From Sphaerothrix gracilis (GTDB lineage: Bacteria; Cyanobacteriota; Cyanobacteriia; Phormidesmidales; Phormidesmidaceae), in NCBI RefSeq assembly GCF_030405905.1, contig NZ_JASATW010000015.1, positions 1 through 64,000 of the forward strand: 64,000 bases of DNA. The letters run 5' to 3'. The notes under the pieces were generated by a model, which saw only the letters and a program-made list of their open reading frames with translations, did no database searches and had not been told where the DNA came from. The stretch's first letter is position 1; each line of letters begins with the position of its first letter. Shown in pieces: positions 34,958 to 41,325 of this stretch. Position numbers and translations under genes: made by a program.

Positions 34958-36165
34958 AACACGGTACCATCGCTGGCGATTTGAATTGGGGGCAGCCCCC
35001 CGCGCCGCTGCTTAGCCAACTGTCGCCCCGCTGTCCAGGTGCCGCCCTGCAAAACTTTCACCAAGGGTAGCTGCGCCGCCTCTAAGCCAAGCTGCTGGCG
35101 TATCTGCTGGGCAATTTTGTCTAAGGCAATCACCGTCAGCGCCCGCCACTCCACAATGACCGGGGATCCTGGCAGATGGCGAGCGCCTGTCACTTCCAAA
35201 TGCTTTGGCTCTAGCAGTCCCATGTCTATGCAGAGGCCACCGTTACGATACTCGGCCAGTCCGGTCAGTTCATCTAGCCCCACAATTTCTAGTCCAGCCC
35301 CTTGCAAAGGCTCCAGTAGCGAATAGGTGAGCCACTGCGACAGCTTGTGAAACGGCACAAGGCGATCGCCCGCTTCGGTACCGCTCAGCGCTGGATGGGG
35401 CCACACATCGCCCAGGTTTACTCCCTCCCATTCAATCCGCCCTGGCCAAATATCGCCCAATCCCTGCAGCACCAATGTCAGAACCTGAGCCGCCGAGACA
35501 GGCTGGGGCTGGGCTTGCAGGTAGTCTACTAGGTGTCCCGGACGCGGCAGTTCTGAGCCGAAAAACTCAGGATGATTGAGTAAAGCCTGTCCCAACCGCT
35601 GTAGCAAATGCAGCCGCCCCTCTAATCCCACCAGCGGATTGTCTTCTGCGTGCTGAAATCCTGCTGCTAGCTGCTCTAAGGTAATCTTTGCCAACCCCGC
35701 CGCATCGACCTGCCAAGGCCGCTCGACCTGGCTAGAAAAAAGTCCCTGCTTAAATAGATTGAGACTAGCGATCGCCAGCCCCTCTGAGCGCCTAAATATT
35801 TCCCCTGTTTCAGGTTCTACATACTGCCAGCGATCGCCCGCTCCCGCATCTAGCAGCACGCTCACCACTGCCAGATCGCACTGCATTCTGGCAATCTCTG
35901 TGGCAGTAGCCCCGGTCATGCGCTCAGCTAAGCTGTCCGCCCGCGATCGCCCCGCCACCTCGAAATGCCGCCAGCGGGAATGAAACGGCACGTCCAGATT
36001 AGGATACTGCTGCCGCATCACCTCCAGGACAAAAGCCGCCGTTGGCTCTAGCTGCTCTAGCCGGACGCGAAAGTGATCAAGCTGGTCATCGTAGGCGAGA
36101 TCGAAGAGATAGCCACAGCGATCGCGAATAGCCTGAGGGGTCTGGAGATAGAGAGGGGAAGACAC
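34954..36165 (-). CDS. DUF1688 (URC4/urg3-type) family protein
   Basis: A 403-residue soluble protein of the DUF1688 family, recognised from LYLQTPQAIRDRCGYLFDLAY, PFHSRWRHFEVAGRSRADSLAER, GDRWQYVEPETGEIFRRSEGLAIASLNLF and the C-terminal FHKLSQWLTYSLLEPLQGAG followed by VEWRALTVIALDKIAQQIR. In fungi the relative (URC4/Urg3) is needed for uracil catabolism, biochemistry unclear. In cyanobacteria the role is unknown; the uracil link is only an analogy. It converges on rimM, sharing four bases at the stops. Confidence 0.75.
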   Translation of the reverse strand: MSSPLYLQTPQAIRDRCGYLFDLAYDDQLDHFRVRLEQLEPTAAFVLEVMRQQYPNLDVPFHSRWRHFEVAGRSRADSLAERMTGATATEIARMQCDLAVVSVLLDAGAGDRWQYVEPETGEIFRRSEGLAIASLNLFKQGLFSSQVERPWQVDAAGLAKITLEQLAAGFQHAEDNPLVGLEGRLHLLQRLGQALLNHPEFFGSELPRPGHLVDYLQAQPQPVSAAQVLTLVLQGLGDIWPGRIEWEGVNLGDVWPHPALSGTEAGDRLVPFHKLSQWLTYSLLEPLQGAGLEIVGLDELTGLAEYRNGGLCIDMGLLEPKHLEVTGARHLPGSPVIVEWRALTVIALDKIAQQIRQQLGLEAAQLPLVKVLQGGTWTAGRQLAKQRRGGLPPIQIASDGTVF

Positions 36166-36569
36166 AAGGATTAAGGGAAGATGGGGAGTTGTGGGATGGA
36201 GAGTATGGGGCTGAGCAGTGATCAGGGTAGCTAGAGTGGCTACGATTTGACCCTTAGTTTTTTAGTTTTGCAGACGTATCATATCTTGTGCGAGTCCTCG
36301 GCAAGTAGGGCTGCTTATTGATGAGACGCATTTCGACTCCGCTCAATGCTCGATTCGTAGCTAGGCAGAGGGTTGAGCGAAGTCGTTCACGAAGTGTCTC
36401 TCGAAGGGAGAAAACCCGGCAACCTAAGCTGGACTTGAATTTTGCCCTCCTTAAATACACGACAGGCAACTCTACTCCCCATTGTTCAACAACACATCTC
36501 CCCCTACTCCCCCAAGGATCGGTTATCGCGACTTAAACCGCCCCCGCTTTGGAAGCTAATCTAACGAAG
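36166..36569. repeat. Intergenic region with a long inverted repeat, before groEL
   Basis: Within this 404-base gap, CGACTCCGCTCAA (36334-36346) and TTGAGCGAAGTCG (36373-36385) form a 13-base inverted pair with one mismatch around a 26-base loop. TTCACGAAGTGTCTCTCGAA follows. It looks like a dispersed cyanobacterial hairpin repeat. The flank is also a T/C-rich, tract-containing stretch. No gene supported. Confidence 0.45.
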
Positions 36570-36596
36570 TTAGCACTCAACGTTGTAGAGTGCTAA
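36570..36596 (+). promoter_or_regulatory. CIRCE operator of groEL (HrcA binding site)
   Basis: The nine-base arms TTAGCACTC and GAGTGCTAA, separated by nine bases, match the CIRCE consensus exactly. The element ends 32 bases before the groEL ATG. CIRCE is bound by the heat-shock repressor HrcA, so this gene should be induced by heat through HrcA. hrcA itself is not in the window. Confidence 0.97.
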
Positions 36597-36628
36597 TGTT
36601 TTAGACGGCAGAGCTATGAAGGCTGGAT

Positions 36629-38293
36629 ATGGCAAAGTTTGTAGTATTTGATGAGGCATCGCGGCAGGCGCTGGAACGCGGCGTGAATGCTTTGGCTGAT
36701 GCGGTAAAAATCACCTTAGGCCCCAGAGGGCGCAACGTTGTTTTAGAGAAAAAGTTTGGAGCCCCTCAGATTGTCAACGATGGGATCACCATTGCTAAAG
36801 AGATCGAGCTAGAAGATCCTTTAGAAAATACGGGTGCCCGTCTGATTCAAGAGGTGGCCTCTAAGACCAAGGACATTGCGGGAGACGGCACCACAACGGC
36901 GACCGTTCTGGCTCAGGCAATGATTCGGGAAGGTCTCAAGAACGTGGCGGCAGGCAGCAACCCTGTCAGCCTCCGACGCGGTATCGAAAAAGCAGTCAAC
37001 CACCTGGTAAAGGAAATCCAGGCCGTTGCCAAGCCCGTTGAAGGCAACGCGATCGAGCAGGTAGCGACAGTCTCTGCCGGTAGCGATGAAGAAGTGGGCC
37101 AGATGATTTCCCAGGCAATGGATAAGGTCACCCGCGACGGCGTGATCACGGTTGAAGAGTCCAAATCTCTCAACACCGAACTGGAAGTGGTCGAGGGAAT
37201 GCAGATCGATCGTGGCTACATTTCGCCCTATTTCGTCACCGATCAGGAGCGGATGGTCGTTGAGCTAGAAAACGCCCGCATTCTGATTACCGATAAAAAA
37301 ATCGGTTCCATCCAGGACTTAGTCCCTGTGCTAGAGCGCATTGCCCGCGAAGGTCAGCCCCTGCTGATTATTGCCGAGGATGTGGAAGGGGAAGCCCTGG
37401 CAACTCTAGTGGTGAACAAGGCGCGCGGCGTTCTCAATGGCGCTGCAATCAAGGCACCCGGCTTTGGCGATCGCCGCAAGGCACTGCTGCAAGACATTGC
37501 TGTTCTCACGGGCGGTCAGGTCATTGCGGAGGAAGTGGGCCTTAACTTGGAAATGGCGACGCTAGAGATGCTCGGTGTCGCTCGTAAAATCACCATCACC
37601 AAGGATTCCACCACGATCGTTTCTGAAAGCGGCACCAAGGCCGATATTGAAAAGCGCATTGCTCAGATTCGCCGTGAGCTAGATCGGACAGACTCTGACT
37701 ATGACAAGGAAAAGCTATCCGAACGCTTAGCTAAGCTAGCAGGCGGCGTGGCCGTTATCAAAGTAGGTGCAGCCACCGAAACTGAACTCAAAGACCGCAA
37801 GCTGCGGATTGAAGACGCTCTCAGCGCCACCAAGGCGGCTGTAGAAGAAGGCGTCGTTCCGGGGGGTGGCACAACGCTGATCCACCTAGCAAAGAAACTG
37901 CAGCCGCTCAAAGACAGTTTGAGCGCTGAGGAGCAGGTTGGTGTCGATATTGTGATGAAGGCGCTAGAGGCCCCCCTGCGGCAGATTGCTGACAACTCTG
38001 GAGCAGAGGGTTCAGTGATCGTTGAGAAAGTGCGCGAGGCTGAATTTAACTTTGGCTACAACGCGCTCACGAGTACGCTAGAGAACCTGGCAGAAAGCGG
38101 CATTCTAGACCCAGCTAAGGTGGTACGCTCAGCCCTGCAGGACGCGGCTTCTGTAGCGGGCATGGTACTCACCACTGAGGTACTTGTAGTTGAGAAGCCT
38201 GAGCCAGAACCGCCGATGCCTGCCGATCCCGGCATGGGCGGCATGGGTGGTATGGGTGGCATGGGCGGCATGGGCGGCATGGGCATGATGTAG
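36629..38293 (+). CDS. groL: Chaperonin GroEL (60 kDa), monocistronic copy
   Basis: GroEL folds proteins in an ATP-driven double-ring cage. The 554-residue protein has the ATP site LGPRGRNVVLEKKFG, DGTTTATVLAQAMI with GAGSNPVSLRRG-like segment AAGSNPVSLRRGIEKA, the hinge TSTLENLAESGILDPAKVVRSALQDAASVAGM and a C-terminal Gly-Gly-Met repeat tail. GAAGG is seven bases before the ATG. No groES precedes it, so this is a stand-alone copy of the kind many cyanobacteria have in addition to groESL. The perfect CIRCE element upstream points to HrcA control. A terminator follows within 53 bases. Confidence 0.97.
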   Translation: MAKFVVFDEASRQALERGVNALADAVKITLGPRGRNVVLEKKFGAPQIVNDGITIAKEIELEDPLENTGARLIQEVASKTKDIAGDGTTTATVLAQAMIREGLKNVAAGSNPVSLRRGIEKAVNHLVKEIQAVAKPVEGNAIEQVATVSAGSDEEVGQMISQAMDKVTRDGVITVEESKSLNTELEVVEGMQIDRGYISPYFVTDQERMVVELENARILITDKKIGSIQDLVPVLERIAREGQPLLIIAEDVEGEALATLVVNKARGVLNGAAIKAPGFGDRRKALLQDIAVLTGGQVIAEEVGLNLEMATLEMLGVARKITITKDSTTIVSESGTKADIEKRIAQIRRELDRTDSDYDKEKLSERLAKLAGGVAVIKVGAATETELKDRKLRIEDALSATKAAVEEGVVPGGGTTLIHLAKKLQPLKDSLSAEEQVGVDIVMKALEAPLRQIADNSGAEGSVIVEKVREAEFNFGYNALTSTLENLAESGILDPAKVVRSALQDAASVAGMVLTTEVLVVEKPEPEPPMPADPGMGGMGGMGGMGGMGGMGMM

Positions 38294-38345
38294 GCCCACT
38301 GTTGCTTTACTGACCGCCTGCTACGTCAGATTCAAGGCGAAATTA

Positions 38346-38378
38346 AGAGGTGCACGGCTATGGCTGTGTACCTCTTTG
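38346..38378 (+). terminator. Terminator of groEL
   Basis: AGAGGTGCACGGC (38346-38358) pairs with GCTGTGTACCTCT (38363-38375) over 13 positions, with two G-T wobbles, around a TATG loop, followed by TTTGTG. It lies 53 bases after the groEL stop and 35 bases before the corA start used here. It also argues against the in-frame GTG at 38350 being the corA start. Confidence 0.75.
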
Positions 38379-38412
38379 TGTTAGTGCTAAGGAAATATTG
38401 CTGAGCAGATTT

Positions 38413-39609
38413 ATGACTCATTCTTCTAATGGCGATCGCCACGACTTTGCCAATCAGCCGCCAATGCCGACTCAAACCTTTGTGGCCGTTGACCAAACGG
38501 AAGAAGAACCGCCTTATTTGGACTATCACTTTGACCTGCCTGGCAGCAGCCCTGGTACGCTCACGATTGGAGCAGGCGCTTTACCGCCAGAAATAGTGCT
38601 GATTGACTACGACGATGCGCACGCAGTCCGACTTGATATTGCCGCTCCTTACGATTGTGTCCCCTATTTGGATACAGAATCGGTTTCCTGGCTAGACGTG
38701 CGGGGGCTAGGGAGCGAGGTTGTTTTGCGGCAGGTTGGCGAAATCTTTAACCTGCATCCGCTGGTGCTAGAAGACGTGGTGAATGTACCGCAGCGGCCCA
38801 AAGTGGAGCAGTACGATCAGCAACTGTTGATCATTGCTCGCATGGTGACGCCTAAGCCCTCTGGTAGAGGTTTTTACAGCGAGCAGGTGAGCTTTATTTT
38901 AGGCAAATACTACTTACTGACGGTACAGGAAGAACCAGAGCTAGACTGTTTTAATCCGGTGCGCGATCGCATTCGCAGACATCATGGCGTTATTCGCCAG
39001 CACCGGGCTGATTATCTGGCCTACACCCTGTTAGATGCCATTATTGATGGCTTTTTCCCAGTTTTAGAAGACTACGGCGAGCTAATTGAAGAATTAGAAG
39101 ATGAGGTGGTTGAAAATCCGACTCGTCATACCATTGAAAAAATTCACGATCTGCGGCGGGAACTGATGTCGCTACGGCGAGCAATTTGGCCACAGCGGAG
39201 TGCTATTAACAGTCTGATCCGCGATACCAACGACCTGGTCAGCCCGGAAGTGCGCGTATATTTACAGGACTGCTATGACCATATTATTCAGGTCTTAGAT
39301 ATTTTAGAAACCTACCGGGAACTGGCTTCTAGTCTGATGGATGTTTATCTATCTTCGGTTAGCAACCGCATGAATGAGGTAATGAAGCTATTGACGGTTA
39401 TCTCCTCCATTTTTATTCCGCTGACGTTCATTGCTGGAGTCTACGGCATGAACTTTAATCCTCAGGCTTCTCCCTGGAATATGCCGGAACTCGACGCTCA
39501 GTATGGCTATCCGCTGACGCTGGGAGTAATGGGAATTGTGGCGATCGCCATGTGTATTTTCTTCTGGCGGCGCGGTTGGTTTGAGAATTTTTCAACCACA
39601 AAGCGATGA
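38413..39609 (+). CDS. corA: Magnesium/cobalt transporter CorA
   Basis: CorA is a pentameric Mg2+/Co2+ channel of the inner membrane. About 398 residues: a large acidic N-terminal cytoplasmic domain (with VSWLDVRGLGSEVVLRQVGEIFNLHPLVLEDVVN), a long helical region, then two transmembrane segments, the first ending in the signature YGMNF (AGVYGMNFNP) and the second GVMGIVAIAMCIFFW, and a basic C-terminus. ATG 38413 (MTHSSNGDRHDFANQ) was chosen because the longer frame begins inside the groEL terminator. Its last 67 bases are repeated in degenerate form at 40.27 kb, around the following gene pair. Confidence 0.93.
   Translation: MTHSSNGDRHDFANQPPMPTQTFVAVDQTEEEPPYLDYHFDLPGSSPGTLTIGAGALPPEIVLIDYDDAHAVRLDIAAPYDCVPYLDTESVSWLDVRGLGSEVVLRQVGEIFNLHPLVLEDVVNVPQRPKVEQYDQQLLIIARMVTPKPSGRGFYSEQVSFILGKYYLLTVQEEPELDCFNPVRDRIRRHHGVIRQHRADYLAYTLLDAIIDGFFPVLEDYGELIEELEDEVVENPTRHTIEKIHDLRRELMSLRRAIWPQRSAINSLIRDTNDLVSPEVRVYLQDCYDHIIQVLDILETYRELASSLMDVYLSSVSNRMNEVMKLLTVISSIFIPLTFIAGVYGMNFNPQASPWNMPELDAQYGYPLTLGVMGIVAIAMCIFFWRRGWFENFSTTKR
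39541..39607 (+). repeat. Direct repeat, intact copy (corA 3' end)
   Basis: These 67 bases of the corA coding end match the degenerate copy at 40269-40335 at 62 of 67 positions when I align them by eye. The identity starts at a HIP1 site (GCGATCGCC) and ends at the corA stop codon region. The pair brackets the two small genes at 39666-40207. Confidence 0.85.
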
Positions 39610-39665
39610 GATAGCCCTGAATAAAAACTGTTTTATTGTTCTGAAATTTCAGATACAGAGTATGT

Positions 39666-39983
39666 ATGATAGCTACAGGTATCTCAGTAAACGGAGTTAA
39701 AATTAGACTTACTGAGGAAAGATGGCAGCATATCGTTTTTCAGCATCCAGAACTAATTTCGCTACAATCACAAATACTCAAAACGATTGAAAAGCCTGAA
39801 AGAGTCTTAGAGGGACGCGATGGTCAGTTAATTGCTGTACAGACGATACAGCCTGGTAAATGGCTGTTAGTTGTGTATCGAGAACTGTATAAGAGCGGTG
39901 AAATTGTAGATGGATTTATCGTAACTGCTTTTTTAAATAGGCGGCGAAGTTATTTGGAGAATAAGAAGCAAATATGGCCTTAG
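39666..39983 (+). CDS. Small basic protein, possible toxin of a toxin-antitoxin-like pair
   Basis: A 105-residue protein: IRLTEERWQHIVFQHPELIS, EKPERVLEGRDGQLIAVQTI, then KWLLVVYRELYKSGEIVDGFIVTAFLNRR. The pattern (E-x-W-x-H-I...HPE, later a hydrophobic strand with TAF) resembles the small BECR/RelE-like nuclease group from memory; this has not been tested. The next gene, a DUF2283-type protein, overlaps by ten bases, a layout typical of toxin-antitoxin pairs. The base composition is richer in A and T than the surrounding core genes. It sits just 56 bases after corA and inside a duplicated corA tail, so horizontal acquisition is likely. Confidence 0.6.
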   Translation: MIATGISVNGVKIRLTEERWQHIVFQHPELISLQSQILKTIEKPERVLEGRDGQLIAVQTIQPGKWLLVVYRELYKSGEIVDGFIVTAFLNRRRSYLENKKQIWP

Positions 39984-40207
39984 CGCAGCTAAACCTATCT
40001 AGCTATCTGAACATAGCTAAAGCTATCAAAGAAGTTCAGCACTCCTGCTGGACAGCTTACGATGCAGAAGCAGATGTTCTTTATATTAACTTTCACTCGC
40101 CCGCTAAAGTAGCGACCGATAGTGAAGTTACTGACGATGACATTGTGATTCGTTATTCAGAAGACGAAATCATCGGACTTACAATTTTAGCTGTCAAAAC
40201 AAGATAG
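39974..40207 (+). CDS. DUF2283-domain protein, possible antitoxin partner
   Basis: A 77-residue acidic protein. The core CWTAYDAEADVLYINFHSP continues with AKVATDSEVTDDDIVIRYSEDEIIGLTILAV, the DUF2283 layout of a short beta-sheet fold. Its ATG lies inside the last codons of the preceding gene (10-base overlap), so translation is coupled. DUF2283 proteins are often encoded next to small toxin-like proteins; an antitoxin role is inferred from that context only. No DNA-binding motif is visible. Confidence 0.65.
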   Translation: MALAQLNLSSYLNIAKAIKEVQHSCWTAYDAEADVLYINFHSPAKVATDSEVTDDDIVIRYSEDEIIGLTILAVKTR

Positions 40208-40268
40208 TCTAGAACCACTTTGGCTAATTTAGTGTTCTTCGCTCAATACAGTGACATCTGTTTTGGCA

Positions 40269-40337
40269 GCGATCGCCATGTGTATTTTCTTCTAGCGACG
40301 TGGCTGGTTTGAAAATTTTTCAACCACAAAGCGATAA
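40269..40337 (+). pseudogene. Degenerate copy of the corA 3' end
   Basis: The stretch encodes the C-terminal CorA tail in frame (AIAMCIFF then RRGWFENFSTTKR) but the Trp codon TGG has become TAG, and five substitutions separate it from the functional copy. No upstream CorA sequence is present, so it is a tail fragment. It is the right-hand repeat of the pair around 39666-40207. Confidence 0.8.
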
Positions 40338-40374
40338 TGTATTGAAAGACTTATTCTGTTTTTCTAAAACCCAT

Positions 40375-40414
40375 AATTTTTTGATGATGAACTGAGTTTC
40401 ATCATCAAAAAATT
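40375..40414 (+). repeat. Long hairpin after the corA-tail copy
   Basis: A 17-base arm, AATTTTTTGATGATGAA (40375-40391), is the exact reverse complement of TTCATCATCAAAAAATT (40398-40414), with a 6-base loop. The T-rich strand sits inside both arms, so it could work as a terminator in either direction. It lies between the small gene pair and the DUF429 gene. Confidence 0.8.
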
Positions 40415-40466
40415 ACTCAAGCTTGTTTTTGCCTTATTGAACTCAAGCTTGTTTTTGCCTTATTGA
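40415..40466 (+). repeat. Tandem duplication of a 26-base unit
   Basis: A 26-base unit beginning ACTCAAGCTTGTTTTTGCC and ending TTATTGA occurs twice, exactly, head to tail, at 40415-40440 and 40441-40466. It directly follows the hairpin and precedes the DUF429 gene by 77 bases. A recent slippage or duplication event is the simplest reading. Confidence 0.9.
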
Positions 40467-40543
40467 ATATGACTGCGCTATTTTTAGGCAATCTTTTGGA
40501 TATAAATCGAGCCAATAGAACTGAGAACTTAAAACCTTGAATT

Positions 40544-41293
40544 ATGTTCATCGGTCTTGATTTGGGCTGGTTAGCCAGTTCCAGCAGTGGAGTCTGCTAC
40601 CTGCGACGTGAGGCAGCCGGAATTGAATTTGTCGAGTGGGATGTTCTTGAGACTCACCAGGCTGTTTTGAACTGGCTAGATCAGGTTATTGCCAATGAAA
40701 CTCAGGTTGCGATCGCCATTGATGCCCCTCTGATTATCCCTAACGTCTCTGGAATGCGCCTGCCCGATCGCCTACTGCATCAGCACTTTGGCCGCTATCA
40801 TGCCGGCTGCTACCCAGCTAACCAAAACCTCCCCTTTTACCCCGCTATGCGTGACTTCACTGCGGCCCTGGCAGAGCGCGGCTTTGCTCACGCGACTGAT
40901 GGCAGCGCTGACAGACGAATCATGCTAGAGGTCTATCCTCACGCCGCCACGATCACGCTGTTCAATCTGTCTCGCATTCTCAAGTATAAAAAAGGCAGAG
41001 TTGCCGAGCGGCGGCAGGGGCTAGGCCAGTTGTTTGCGCTGCAGCAGCGGTATTTTGCTCAGCTTCAGCCACAGCTAACGCTCAACTTAACTATTGACAC
41101 TGACCAAAAAGGCGCAGCGCTGAAAGCTCTAGAAGACAAGCTAGATGCTCTCACCTGCGCCTATCTCGCCGCCTACTGGGTCTGGCACGGACAGCAACAG
41201 AATCAGGTGTATGGCGATCGCGCCAGCGGCTACATCATCGTGCCAGCACCTGGCCCTCAGGAGAGCGCCAGAACCTGCGGAACTCAGAAATAG
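40544..41293 (+). CDS. DUF429 domain protein (predicted RNase H-fold nuclease)
   Basis: A 249-residue soluble protein. The start, MFIGLDLGWLASSSSGVCYL, matches the DUF429 pattern of a beta strand with Asp. VAIAIDAPLIIPNVSGMRLPDRLL supplies the second Asp motif, and the mid-part LEVYPHAATITLF and ILKYKKGR is the conserved Tyr-Pro-His region. C-terminal DALTCAYLAAYW is the last helix. DUF429 is predicted to be an RNase H-like nuclease; no activity is proven, to my knowledge. It is the only plus-strand gene here before the convergent CheA gene (32 bases). Confidence 0.8.
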   Translation: MFIGLDLGWLASSSSGVCYLRREAAGIEFVEWDVLETHQAVLNWLDQVIANETQVAIAIDAPLIIPNVSGMRLPDRLLHQHFGRYHAGCYPANQNLPFYPAMRDFTAALAERGFAHATDGSADRRIMLEVYPHAATITLFNLSRILKYKKGRVAERRQGLGQLFALQQRYFAQLQPQLTLNLTIDTDQKGAALKALEDKLDALTCAYLAAYWVWHGQQQNQVYGDRASGYIIVPAPGPQESARTCGTQK

Positions 41294-41325
41294 TCGGTTT
41301 AAGTAGACTCTAGGTGGCGATCGCG

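Noticed and set aside
39541..40337. Insertion sequence or integron cassette around the small gene pair
   Set aside because: No transposase, integrase, terminal inverted repeats or attC-like site is seen; only the corA-tail duplication supports insertion.
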